This document shows, piece after piece, positions 1 through 12,029 of a DNA stretch of 64,000 nucleotides (position 1 is its first letter; every line of letters starts with the position of its first letter). The notes beneath the pieces are model-generated. The model did not search any database. It was not told where the DNA came from and was given only the letters and a program-made list of their open reading frames with translations. Origin of the DNA: Argentina anserina (Eukaryota; Streptophyta; Magnoliopsida; Rosales; Rosaceae); assembly GCF_933775445.1 (NCBI RefSeq), contig NW_026089435.1, positions 124,001 to 188,000 of the forward strand, read 5' to 3'. A program made the translations under genes and the position numbers.

Positions 1-700
1 AATTCTAGAGTCCATTAAAAGCTATGGCACATAGTCATTGAATATGCAAAGAATAATGAGGTTCACAAAACAACCACGAAATTTCATATTATCACTCAAG
101 AAGAAAGCATATATAGGCTCGAAAACTCACAGGTTGTTATGGACTTAAACTAACCAAACATTTATGTCATATTACATTCAATCAAAATCTCACATGTTCA
201 TACCAAATCGACATTATCAATGAAACTTACAATTCAATTCTTTTAGAATGCGAAACCATCATCTATGCATTTAGAGACAAAATCATCCTAGACTTTAGGG
301 GCATCCTAAGACTCAAAACAACACAATTTTTTTTCGATTTTTAAAACATTTTTTCGAATTTTTTTCTTTCCTTTTTTGTTTTTAACATGAAAATAAAGCA
401 AAAATCAGCAAACAATGATCATGCAACCCTACCCCACACTTAGAAAATTACATTGTCCTCAATGTAAGCTCAATAATCAGAATGTAATTCATAAGTATAG
501 ACTAAGATTACACATCAACACATATACAATTCAACCATAAGAGTGAAGGGATAAGAAAATTCAAACTCCCGTAGACGACTCCTCCACAGGTACGGTTGAA
601 ATGGGTTGCCTCCCATGCATCGCTTAATGTTTATAGTCCTTTAGCCTAGACTCTTCACTTCTTTTTAAGTTGTAGGCCACGCCACTTAGAGTTCTACACC
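1..700 (-). mobile_element. Probable fragment of a plant Ty3/gypsy retrotransposon, 3' non-coding region
   Basis: Seen: the plus strand has accccacacttag at 431-443, followed by cattgtcctcaatgt at 451-465, and gggttgcctcccatgc at 603-618. On the minus strand the order is gggaggcaaccc, then ttgaggacaatg with aagtgtgggg, then an A-rich stretch with ttcgaaaa pieces. Known: blocks like these, in this order, recur downstream of pol in plant Ty3/gypsy elements of the Athila/Tat/Ogre group and precede the 3' LTR. Inferred: this is a minus-oriented retroelement remnant whose pol side faces the satellite. No integrase or reverse transcriptase frame is present, and I could not identify an LTR end, primer-binding site or target-site duplication. 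It could also be another plant intergenic sequence that shares these motifs. Confidence 0.5.
326..383. other. T-rich tract with ttttcga pieces
   Basis: Runs of T are interrupted by ttcgatt and ttcgaatt. On the minus strand this is an A-rich stretch just downstream of the aagtgtgggg motif. A-rich tracts like this are common after that motif in plant gypsy-type elements, which supports the retroelement reading of the flank. It may equally be simple low-complexity DNA. Confidence 0.6.
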
Positions 701-1048
701 TCCAAATTTGTGCCTCTTTGACTATCAAAACTCAATCATGTTCACCCACTCTTAAACTACATCGTATCAAGAAAAAGAACATTAGAAGAGTGAACATGGG
801 AACTCAAAGAATAAGTTAGTATAATGTTAATGATTAAGTAAAAGTTAGTATAAGTGAAATTAATTGCAAATCATGAATCAAAAGTTAGAGTGTGGTGCAA
901 CTCTGCGTCTTACAACACTTGTCGTCCTTCCCAAGTCATTGAGAGCTTCAATCAACTGTTAAGAATAGAATTCTCCAACTCTTTCTTAAAATCACTATCT
1001 GGCAACTAAGGTATACAAAGACACACAAAATGTTAGAGATTAAGTATA
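700..1048. other. AT-rich flank with no recognised gene
   Basis: No long open frame, RNA gene or transposon protein is visible here. The stretch contains a 10-bp direct repeat, gttagtataa, at 815-824 and 844-853. Its right part (about 1020-1048) becomes A-rich and starts to resemble satellite composition, without clear monomer structure. It probably belongs to the same retroelement-derived flank as the preceding segment, but this part carries no diagnostic motif. Confidence 0.4.
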
Positions 1049-1193
1049 AAATGAAATAAAAGAAATGTTAGCAATTGAATAGAAATATAGTTAAACTTAA
1101 AGACAATTTTTTTTCTTTTTGTTCGAAATCTACAAATGTAAGAGTAATACTAAGTCTAATTGATTTTATTCACACACAAATTCAATAGAAACT
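1049..1193 (+). repeat. Decayed edge monomer of the satellite (probable)
   Basis: The order of landmarks matches a 189-bp monomer with two sub-repeats: aaatgaaat (1049-1057), caattgaatag (1072-1082), ttaaac (1091-1096), a second diverged sub-repeat starting at aaagacaatt (1100-1109), gaaatctacaaatgtaagag (1125-1144), atactaagt (1147-1155) and cacacacaaattcaatag (1171-1188). Intact monomers carry aaatgaaa, caattggaatag, gcaaac, agatacgcaaacgatgtaaag, atactcagt and cacactccc up to aaattcaatag in the same order. Spacing is altered by T-rich insertions. Because both sequences are AT-rich, part of the match could be chance. The shared order of six landmarks is the main support. Confidence 0.45.
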
Positions 1194-1683
1194 CGCATCA
1201 GAAAGCCTTACAGAAAGATACTCAAACGAGAAATTAAAAGATACACAATTAGAATAGTAAAGATACGCAAACGATGTAAAGATACTCAGATTGACAGAAA
1301 CACACTCCCACACTTGCAAAACTCTCAAATAAAATAGAAACTCGCATCAGAAGCCTTACAGAAAGATACTCAAACGAGAAATGAAAAGATACACAATTGG
1401 AATAGTAAAGATACGCAAAAGATGTAAAGATACTCAGTTTGAAAGAAACACACTCCCACACTTGCAAAACTCTCAAATACAATAGAAATTCGCATCAGAA
1501 CTCTTACAGAAAGATACTCAAACGAGAAATGAAAAGATACACAATTGGAATAGTAAAGCTACGCAAACGATATAAAGATACACAATTGGAATAGTAAAGA
1601 TACGCAAACGATGTAAAGATACTCAGTTTGAAAGAAACACACTCCCACACTTGCAAAACTCTCAAATTCAATAGAAATTCGCA

Positions 1684-3340
1684 TCAGAAGCCTTACAGAA
1701 AGATACTCAAACGAGAAATGAAAAGATACAAAATTGAAATAGTAAAGCTACGCAAACGATATAAAGATACACAATTGGAATAGTAAAGATACGCAAACGA
1801 TGTAAAGATACTCAGTTTGAAAGAAACACACTCCCACACTTGCAAAACTCTCAAATACAATAGAAACTCGCATTAGAAGCCTTACAGAAAGATACTCAAA
1901 CGTGAAATGAAAAGATACACAATTGGAATAGTAAAGATACGCAAACGATGTAAAGATACACAATTGGAATAGTAAAGATACGCAAACGATGTAAAGATAC
2001 TCAGTTTGAAAGAAACACACTCCCACACTTGTAAAACTCTCAAATACAATAGAAACTCGCATCAGAAGCCTTACAGAAAGATACTCAAACGAGAAATGAA
2101 AAGATACACAATTGGAATAGTAAAGATACGCAAACGATGTAAAGATACACAATTGGAATAGTAAACATACGCAAATGATGTAAAGATACTCAGTTTGAAA
2201 GAAACACACTCCCACACTTGCAAAACTCTCAAATTCAATAGAAACTCGCATCAGAAAGCCTTACAGAAAGATACTCAAACGAGAAATGAAAAGATACTCA
2301 ATTGGAATTGTAAAGATACGCAAACGATGTAAAGATACACAATTGGAATAGTAAAGATACGCAAACGATGTAAAGATACTCAGTTTGAAAGAAACACACT
2401 CCCACACTTGCAAAACTCTCAAATACAATAGAACCTCGCATCAGAAGCCTTACAGAAAGATACTCAAACGAGAAATGAAAAGATACACAATTTGAATAGT
2501 AAAGATACGCAAACGATGTAAAGATACACAATTGAAATAGTAAATATACGCAAACGATGTAAAGATACACAATTGGAATAGTAAAGATATGCAAACGATG
2601 TAAAGATACTCAGTTTGAAAGAAACACACTCCCACACTTGCAAAACTCTCAAATTCAATAGAAACTCGCATCAGAAAGCATTACAGAAAGATACTCAAAC
2701 GAGAAATGAAAAGATACACAATTGGAGTAGTAAAGATACGCAAACGATGTAAAGATACTCAGTTTGAAAGAAACACACTCCCACATTTGCAAAACTCTCA
2801 AATACAATAGAAACTCGCATCAGAAGCCTTACAGAAAAATACTCAAACGATGTAAAGATACTCAGTTTGAAAGAAACACACTCCCACATTTGCAAAACTC
2901 TCAAATACAATAGAAACTCGCATCAGAAGCCTTACAGAAAAATACTCAAACGAGAAATGAAAAGATACACAGTTGGAATAGTAAAGATACGCCAACGATG
3001 TAAAGATACTCAGTTTGAAAGAAACACACTCCCACACTTGCAAAACTCTCAAATTCAATAGAAACTCGCATCAGAAAGCCTTACAGAAAGATACTCAAAC
3101 GAGAAATGAAAAGATACACAATTGGAGTAGTAAACATACGCAAACGATGTAAAGATACTCAGTTTGAAAGAAACACACTCCCACACTTGCAAAACTCTCA
3201 AATTCAATAGAAACTCGCATCAGAAAGCCTTACAGAAAGATACTCAAACGAGAAATGAAAAGATACACAATTGGAGTAGTAAAGATACGCAAACGATGTA
3301 AAGATACTCAGTTTGAAAGAAACACACTCCCACACTTGCA
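1684..3340 (+). repeat. Proximal duplicated segment, copy 1 of 2
   Basis: Landmarks in this segment recur 3515 bp to the right up to about 2836 and 3412 bp to the right beyond that. The 103-bp change in offset equals one truncated monomer at 2837-2939 that copy 2 lacks. Shared rare variants include gcattagaagcc with cgtgaaatg near 1870-1905, gtaaatatacgc near 2542, agaaagcatt near 2675 and cacatttgc near 2783. Between the shared parts some units differ, for example near 2255-2340, so this is a mosaic relationship. Confidence 0.75.
2837..2939 (+). repeat. Truncated 103-bp monomer
   Basis: The unit runs from the head caaacga straight into atgtaaagatactcag and has lost 45 bp. Both ends of the lost stretch carry caaacga in an intact monomer (head and 19-bp half), so the deletion joins two 7-bp direct repeats. 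The related segment at 5199-6752 has no such unit. Confidence 0.9.
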
Positions 3341-4199
3341 AAACTCTCAAATACAATAGAAATTCGCATCAGAAGCCTTACAGAAAGATACTCAAACGAG
3401 AAATGAAAAGATACACAATTGAAATAGTAAAGCTACGCAAACGATATAAAGATACACAATTGGAATAGTAAAGATACGCAAACGATGTAAAGATACTCAG
3501 TTTGAAAGAAACACACTCCCACACTTGCAAAACTCTCAAATACAATAGAAACTGGCATTAGAAGCCTTACAGAAAGATACTCAAACGTGAAATGAAAAGA
3601 TACACAATTGGAATAGTAAAGATACGCAAACGATGTAAAGATACACAATTGGAATAGTAAAGATACGCAAACGATGTAAAGATACACAATTGGAATAGTA
3701 AAGATACGCAAACGATGTAAAGATACTCAGTTTGAAAGAAACACACTCCCACACTTGTAAAACTCTCAAATACAATAGAAACTCGCATCAGAAGCCTTAC
3801 AGAAAGATACTCAAACGAGAAATGAAAAGATACACAATTGGAATAGTAAAGATACGCAAACGATGTAAAGATACACAATTGGAATAGTAAACATACGCAA
3901 ACGATGTAAAGATACTCAGTTTGAAAGAAACACACTCCCACACTTGCAAAACTCTCAAATTCAATAGAAAGTCGCATCAGAACGCCTTACAGAAAGATAC
4001 TCAAACGAGAAATGAAAAGATACACAATTTGAATAGTAAAGATACGCAAACGATGTAAAGATACACAATTGGAATAGTAAATATACGCAAACGATGTAAA
4101 GATACACAATTGGAATAGTAAAGATACGCAAACGATGTAAAGATACTCAGTTTGAAAGAAACACACTCCCACACTTGCAAAACTCTCAAATACAATAGA

Positions 4200-4640
4200 A
4201 ACTCGCATAAGAAGCCTTACAGAAAGATACTCAAACGAGAAATGAAAAGATACACAATTTGAATAGTAAAGATACGCAAACGATGTAAAGATACACAATT
4301 GGAATAGTAAATATACGCAAACGATGTAAAGATACACAATTGGAATAGTAAAGATACGCAAACGATGTAAAGATACTCAGTTTGAAAGAAACACACTCCC
4401 ACACTTGCAAAACTCTCAAATTCAATAGAAACTCGCATCAGAAAGCCTTACAGAAAGATACTCAAACGAGAAATGAAAAGATACACAATTAGAATTGTAA
4501 AGATACGCAAACGATGTATAGATACACAATTGGAATAGTAAACATACACAAACGATGTAAAGATACTCAATTTGAATGAAACACACTCCCACACTTGCAA
4601 AACTCTCAAATTCAATAGAAACTCGCATCAGAACGCCTTA
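4200..4640 (+). repeat. Local duplicated segment, copy 1 (offset 3314 bp)
   Basis: An L monomer with gtaaatatacgc (near 4310) and a following unit with cgatgtatagatac (near 4513) and ctcaatttgaatg (near 4566) recur together 3314 bp to the right. The combination of rare variants marks these as copies of one ancestral segment. Confidence 0.75.
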
Positions 4641-4645
4641 CAGAA

Positions 4646-4729
4646 AGAAACTCAGTTTGAGAGAAACACACTCCCACACTTGTAAAACTCTCAAGTACAA
4701 TAGAAACTCGCATCAGAAGCCTTACAGAA
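4646..4729 (+). repeat. Truncated 84-bp monomer, tail only
   Basis: After cagaa the sequence reads agaaactcagtttgagag, so the head and the whole 41-bp sub-repeat (64 bp) are absent and only the 84-bp tail remains. In intact units both the head and the tail begin agatactca, so loss between these 9-bp direct repeats followed by a t-to-a change gives the observed sequence. The same unit has further private changes (gagagaaac, caagtac). Confidence 0.9.
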
Positions 4730-5198
4730 AGATACTCAAACGAGAAATGAAAAGATACACAATTGGAATAGTAAAGATACGCAAACGATGTAAAGATACA
4801 CAATTGGAATAGTAAACATACGCAAACGATGTAAAGATACTCAGTTTGAAAGAAACACACTCCCACACTTGCAAAACTCTCAAATTCAATAGAAACTCGC
4901 ATCAGAAAGCCTTACAGAAAGATACTCAAACGAGAAATGAAAAGATACACAATTGGAGTAGTAAACATACGCAAACGATGTAAAGATACTCAGTTTGAAA
5001 GAAACACACTCCCACACTTGCAAAACTCTCAAATACAAGAGAAACTCGCATCAGAAGCCTTACAGAAAGATACTCAAACGAGAAATGAAAAGATAGACAA
5101 TTGGAAGAGTAAAGATACGCAAACGATGTAAAGATACTAAGATTGAAAGAAACACACTCCCACACTTGCAAAACTCTCAAATACAATAGAAATTCGCA

Positions 5199-6752
5199 TC
5201 AGAAGCCTTACAGAAAGATACTCAAACGAGAAATGAAAAGATACACAATTGAAATAGTAAAGCTACGCAAACGATATAAAGATACACAATTGGAATAGTA
5301 AAGATACGCAAACGATGTAAAGATACTCAGTTTGAAAGAAACACACTCCCACACTTGCAAAACTCTCAAATACAATAGAAACTGGCATTAGAAGCCTTAC
5401 AGAAAGATACTCAAACGTGAAATGAAAAGATACACAATTGGAATAGTAAAGATACGCAAACGATGTAAAGATACACAATTGGAATAGTAAAGATACGCAA
5501 ACGATGTAAAGATACTCAGTTTGAAAGAAACACACTCCCACACTTGTAAAACTCTCAAATACAATAGAAACTCGCATCAGAAGCCTTACAGAAAGATACT
5601 CAAACGAGAAATGAAAAGATACACAATTGGAATAGTAAAGATACGCAAACGATGTAAAGATACACAATTGGAATAGTAAACATACGCAAACGATGTAAAG
5701 ATACTCAGTTTGAAAGAAACACACTCCCACACTTGCAAAACTCTCAAATTCAATAGAAACTCGCATCAGAAAGCCTTACAGAAAGATACTGAAACGAGAA
5801 ATGAAAAGATACACAATTAGAATAGTAAAGCTACGCAAACGATATAAAGATACACAATTGGAATAGTAAAGATACGCAAACGATGTAAAGATACTCAGTT
5901 TGAAAGAAACACACTCCCACACTTGCAAAACTCTCAAATACAATAGAAATTCGCATCAGAAGCCTTACAGAAAGATACTCAAACGAGAAATGAAAAGATA
6001 CACAATTGGAATAGTAAAGCTACGCAAACGATATAAAGATACACAATTGAAATAGTAAATATACGCAAACGATGTAAAGATACACAATTGGAATAGTAAA
6101 GATATGCAAACGATGTAAAGATACTCAGTTTGAAAGAAACACACTCCCACACTTGCAAAACTCTCAAATTCAATAGAAACTCGCATCAGAAAGCATTACA
6201 GAAAGATACTCAAACGAGAAATGAAAAGATACACAATTGGAGTAGTAAAGATACGCAAACGATGTAAAGATACTCAGTTTGAAAGAAACACACTCCCACA
6301 TTTGCAAAACTCTCAAATACAATAGAAACTCGCATCAGAAGCCTTACAGAAAAATACTCAAACGAGAAATGAAAAGATACACAGTTGGAATAGTAAAGAT
6401 ACGCCAACGATGTAAAGATACTCAGTTTGAAAGAAACACACTCCCACACTTGCAAAACTCTCAAATTCAATAGAAACTCGCATCAGAAAGCCTTACAGAA
6501 AGATATTCAAACGAGAAATGAAAAGATACACAATTGGAGTAGTAAACATACGCAAACGATGTAAAGATACTCAGTTTGAAAGAAACACACTCCCACACTT
6601 GCAAAACTCTCAAATTCAATAGAAACTCGCATCAGAAAGCCTTACAGAAAGATACTCAAACGAGAAATGAAAAGATACACAATTGGAGTAGTAAAGATAC
6701 GCAAACGATGTAAAGATACTCAGTTTGAAAGAAACACACTCCCACACTTGCA
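5199..6752 (+). repeat. Proximal duplicated segment, copy 2 of 2
   Basis: This copy shares the rare variants of the segment at 1684-3340 (cattagaagcc near 5387, agaaagcatt near 6190, cacatttgc near 6298). It lacks the truncated 103-bp unit, and around 5780-5870 it has a different monomer (gatactgaaacg, aaagctacgc). The left part also matches 3360-3560 at an offset of 1830 bp through the unusual actggcat, so at least three related copies of that sub-segment exist. Confidence 0.75.
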
Positions 6753-7524
6753 AAACTCTCAAATACAATAGAAACTCGCATCAGAAGCCTTACAGAAAAA
6801 TACTCAAACGAGAAATGAAAAGATACACAATTGGAGTAGTAAAGATACGCAAACGATGTAAAGATACTCAGTTTGAAAGAAACACACTCCCACACTTGCA
6901 AAACTCTCAAATACAATAGAAACTCGCATCAGAAGCCTTACAGAAAAATACTCAAACGAGAAATGAAAAGATACACAGTTGGAATAGTAAAGATACGCAA
7001 ACGATGTAAAGATACTCAGTTTGAAAGAAACACACTCCCACACTTGCAAAACTCTCAAATTCAATAGAAACTCGCATCAGAAAGCCTTACAGAAAGATAC
7101 TCAAACGAGAAATGAAAAGATACACAATTTGAATAGTAAAGATACGCAAACGATGTAAAGATACTCAGTTTGAAAGAAACACACTCCCACACTTGCAAAA
7201 CTCTCAAATACAATAGAAACTCGCATCAGAAGCCTTACAGAAAAATACTCAAACGAGAAATGAAAAGATACACAATTGGAGTAGTAAAGATACGCAAACG
7301 ATGTAAAGATACTCAGTTTGAAAGAAACACACTCCCACACTTGCAAAACTCTCAAATACAATAGAAACTCGCATCAGAAGCCTTACAGAAAAATACTCAA
7401 ACGAGAAATGAAAAGATACACAATTGGAATAGTAAAGATACGCAAACGATGTAAAGATACTCAGTTTGAAAGAAACACACTCCCACACTTGCAAAACTCT
7501 CAAATACAATAGAAACTCGCATCA
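6190..7524 (+). repeat. Run of about nine consecutive S monomers
   Basis: Nine consecutive units of 148-149 bp follow each other with only one 41-bp sub-repeat each. Elsewhere S and M units are usually interspersed. Several of these units share cagaaaaatactc in place of cagaaagatactc (near 6350, 6795, 6943, 7238, 7386), so the run probably grew by local duplication of one or two units. Confidence 0.8.
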
Positions 7525-7950
7525 GAAGCCTTACAGAAAGATACTCAAACGAGAAATGAAAAGATACACAATTTGAATAGTAAAGATACGCAAACGATGT
7601 AAAGATACACAATTGGAATAGTAAATATACGCAAACGATGTAAAGATACACAATTGGAATAGTAAAGATACGCAAACGATGTAAAGATACTCAGTTTGAA
7701 AGAAACACACTCCCACACTTGCAAAACTCTCAAATTCAATAGAAACTCGCATCAGAAAGCCTTACAGAAAGATACTCAAACGAGAAATGAAAAGATACAC
7801 AATTAGAATTGTAAAGATACGCAAACGATGTATAGATACACAATTGGAATAGTAAACATACGCAAACGATGTAAAGATACTCAATTTGAATGAAACACAC
7901 TCCCACACTTGCAAAACTCTCAAATTCAATAGAAACTCGCATCAGAAGCC
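7514..7950 (+). repeat. Local duplicated segment, copy 2 (offset 3314 bp)
   Basis: This partner of 4200-4640 carries the same gtaaatatacgc, cgatgtatagatac and ctcaatttgaatg variants in the same order. Where the first copy runs into the truncated 84-bp unit, this one continues with a normal M unit. Confidence 0.75.
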
Positions 7951-8999
7951 TTACAGAAAGATACTCAAACGAGAAATGAAAAGATACACAATTGGAATAG
8001 TAAAGATACGCAAACGATGTAAAGATACACAATTGGAATAGTAAACATACGCAAACGATGTAAAGATACTCAGTTTGAACGAAACACACTCCCACACTTG
8101 CAAAACTCTCAAATTCAATAGAAACTCGCATCAGAAAGCCTTACAGAAAGATACTCAAACGAGAAATGAAAAGATACTCAATTGGAATTGTAAAGATACG
8201 CAAACGATGTAAAGATACACAATTGGAATAGTAAACATACGCAAACGATGTAGAGATAGTCCGTTTGAAAGAAACACACTCCCACACTTGCAAAACTCTC
8301 AAATTCAATAGAAACTCGCATCAGAAAGCCTTACAGAAAGATACTCAAACGAGAAATGAAAAGATACTCAATTGGAATTGTAAAGATACACAAACGATGA
8401 AAAGATACACAATTGGAATAGTAAAGATACGCAAACGATGTAAAGATACTCAGTTTGAAAGAAACACACTCCCACACTTGCAAAACTCTCAAATTCAATA
8501 GAAACTCGCATCAGAAGCCTTACAGAAAGATACTCAAACGAGAAATGAAAAGATACACAATTTGAATAGTAAAGATACGCAAACGATTTAAAGATACACA
8601 ATTGGAATAGTAAATATACGCAAACGATGTAAAGATACACAATTGGAATAGTAAAGATACGCAAACGATGTAAAGATACTCAGTTTGAAAGAAACACACT
8701 CCCACACTTGCAAAACTCTCAAATTCAATAGAAACTCGCATCAGAAAGCCTTACAGAAAGATACTCAAACGAGAAATGAAAAGATACACAATTGGAATAG
8801 TAAAGCTACGCAAACGATATAAAGATACACAATTGGAATAGTAAAGATACGCAAACGATGTAAAGATACTCAGTTTGAAAGAAACACACTCCCACACTTG
8901 CAAAACTCTCAAATACAATAGAAACTCGCATCAGAAGCCTTACAGAAAGATACTCAAACGAGAAATGAAAAGATACACAATTGGAATAGTAAAGATACG

Positions 9000-11150
9000 C
9001 AAACGATGTAAAGATACACAATTGGAATAGTAAACATACGCAAACGATGTAAAGATACTCAGTTTGAAAGAAACACACTCCCACACTTGCAAAACTCTCA
9101 AATTCAATAGAAACTCGCATCAGAAAGCCTTACAGAAAGATACTCAAACGAGAAATGAAAAGATACTCAATTGGAATTGTAAAGATACGCAAACGATGTA
9201 AAGATACACAATTGGAATAGTAAAGATACGCAAACGATGTAAAGATACTCAGTTTGAAAGAAACACACTCCCACACTTGTAAAACTCTCAAATACAATAG
9301 AAACTCGCATCAGAAGCCTTACAGAAAGATACTCAAATGAGAAATGAAAAGATACACAATTGGAATAGTAAAGATACGCAAACGATGTAAAGATACACAA
9401 TTGGAATAGTAAAGATACGCAAACGATGTAAAGATACTCAGTTTGAACGAAACACACTCCCACACTTGCAAAACTCTTAAATTCAATAGAAACTCGCATC
9501 AGAAAGCCTTACAGAAAGATACTCAAACGAGAAATTAAAAGATACACAATTGGAATAGTAAAGATACGCAAACGATGTAAAGATACACAATTGGAATAGT
9601 AAAGATACGCAAACGATGTAAAGATACTCAGTTTGAAAGAAACACACTCCCACACTTGTAAAACTCTCAAATACAATAGAAACTCGCATCAGAAGCCTTA
9701 CAGAAAGATACTCAAATGAGAAATGAAAAGATACACAATTGGAATAGTAAAGATACGCAAACGATGTAAAGATACACAATTGGAATAGTAAACATACGCA
9801 AACGATGTAAAGATATTCAGTTTGAAAGAAACACACTCCCACACTTGCAAAACTCTCAAATTCAATAGAAACTCGCATCAGAAAGCCTTACAGAAAGATA
9901 CTCAAACGAGAAATGAAAAGATACTCAATTAGAATTGTAAAGATACGCAAACGATGTAAAGATACACAATTGGAATAGTAAACATACGCAAACGATGTAA
10001 AGATACTCAGTTTGAAAGAAACACACTCCCACACTTGCAAAACTATCAAATACAATAGAAACTCGCATCAGAACCCTTACAGAAAGATACTCAAATGAGA
10101 AATGAAAAGTTACACAATTGGAATAGTAAAGATACGCAAACGATGTAAAGATACACAATTGGAATAGTAAACATACGCAAACGATGTAAAGATACTCAGT
10201 TTGAAAGAAACACACTCCCACACTTGCAAAACTCTCAAATTCAATAGAAACTCGCATCAGAAAGCCTTACAGAAAGATACTCAAACGAGAAATGAAAAGA
10301 TACTCAATTAGAATTGTAAAGATACGCAAACGATGTAAAGATACACAATTGGAATAGTAAATATACGCAAACGATGTAAAGATACTCAGTTTGAAAGAAA
10401 CACACTCCCACACTTGCAAAACACTCAAATACAATAGAAACTCGCATCAGAAGCCTTACAGAAAGATACTCAAACGAGAAATGAAAAGATACACAATTGG
10501 AATAGTAAAGATACGCAAACGATGTAAAGATACTCAGTTTGAACGAAACACACTCCCACACTTGCAAAACACTCAAATTCAATAGAAACACGCATCAGAA
10601 AGCCTTACAGAAAGATACTCAAACGAGAAATGAAAAGATACACAATTGGAATAGTAAAGATACGCAAACGATGTAAAGATACACAATTGGAATAGTAAAG
10701 ATACGAAAACGATGTAAAGATACACAATTGGAATAGTAAAGATACGCAAACGATGTAAAGATACTCAGTTTGAAAGAAACACACTCCCACACTTGCAAAA
10801 CACTCAAATACAATAGAAACTCGCATCAGAAGCCTTACAGAAAGATACTCAAACGAGAAATGAAAAGATACTCAATTAGAATTGTAAAGATACGCAAACG
10901 ATGTAAAGATACACAATTGGAATAGTAAAGATACGCAAACGATGTAAAGATACTCAGTTTGAAAGAAACACACTCCCACACTTGCAAAACTCTCAAATAC
11001 AATAGAAACTCGCATCAGAAGCCTTACAGAAAGATACTCAAACGAGAAATGAAAAGATACACAATTGGAATAGTAAAGATACGCAAACGATGTAAAGATA
11101 CACAATTGGAATAGTAAAGATACGCAAACGATGTAAAGATACTCAGTTTG
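9000..11150 (+). repeat. Segment duplicated at 3030 bp, copy 1
   Basis: Landmarks from about 9000 to 11150 recur 3030 bp to the right with few differences. The copies share cttgcaaaacactc (near 10410 and 13440), aatagaaacacgc (near 10582 and 13612) and gatacgaaaacg (near 10700 and 13730). Beyond 11150 the match breaks because the second copy has an extra 190-bp A-class unit and lacks a 148-bp unit with the cacatgc variant. Confidence 0.8.
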
Positions 11151-12029
11151 AAAGAAACACACTCCCACACTTGTAAAACTCTCAAATACAATAGAAACTC
11201 GCATCAGAAGCCTTACAGAAAGATCCTCAAACGAGAAATGAAAAGATACACAATTGAAATAGTAAAGATACGCAAACGTTGTAAAGATACACAATTGGAA
11301 TAGTAAAGATACACAAACGATGTAAAGATACACAATTGGAATAGTAAAGATACGCAAACGATGTAAAGATACTCAGTTTGAAAGAAACACACTCCCACAC
11401 TTGCAAAACTCTCAAATACAATAGAAACTCGCATCAGAAGCCTTACAGAAAGATACTCAAACGAGAAATTAAAAGATACACAATTGGAATAGTAAAGATA
11501 CGCAAACGATGTAAAGATACTCAGATTGAAAGAAACACACTCCCACACATGCAAAACTCTCAAATACAATAGAAACTCGCATCAGAAGCCTTACAGAAAG
11601 ATACTCAAATGAGAAATGAAAAGATACACAATTGGAATAGTAAAGATACGCAAACGATGTAAAGATACACAATTGGAATAGTAAAGATACGCAAACGATG
11701 TAAAGATACTCAGTTTGAAAGAAACACACTCCCACACTTGCAAAACTCTCAAATACAATTGAAACTCGCATCAGAAGCCTTACAGAAAGATACTCAAATG
11801 AGAAATGAAAAGATACACAATTGGAATAGTAAAGATACGCAAACGATGTAAAGATACACAATTGGAATAGTAAACATACGCAAACGATGTAAAGATACTC
11901 AGTTTGAAAGAAACACACTCCCACACTTGCAAAACTCTCAAATTCAATAGAAACTCGCATCAGAAAGCCTTACAGAAAGATACTCAAACGAGAAATGAAA
12001 AGATACTCAATTAGAATTGTAAAGATACG

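Larger units (their letters stand above)
1178..9000 (+). repeat. Proximal heterogeneous array domain
   Basis: The part of the array next to the flank holds the most variable monomers, with substitutions such as gattgacag near 1290, caaaagatg near 1418, gaactctt near 1499, actggcat near 3551 and 5381, and gaacgcc near 3980 and 4631. It mixes S, M and L units, contains two strongly truncated monomers and lacks the gaaccc variant found further right. No single HOR period covers it. Instead segments are duplicated at offsets of about 1684, 1830, 3314, 3412 and 3515 bp. Greater divergence near an array edge is expected when exchange mainly homogenises the interior. Confidence 0.8.

Noticed and set aside
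1..8. Window starts with aattc, as after an EcoRI cut
   Set aside because: It could mark a clone end, but a chance occurrence is equally likely and there is no vector sequence to support it.
815..853. Direct repeat gttagtataa as a target-site duplication
   Set aside because: The two copies lie only 29 bp apart in AT-rich DNA with nothing inserted between them, so chance or local duplication is simpler.
1..1177. Protein-coding gene or LTR in the flank
   Set aside because: No open frame of useful length, no polymerase motif, and no clear terminal TG...CA repeat pair or primer-binding site could be found.
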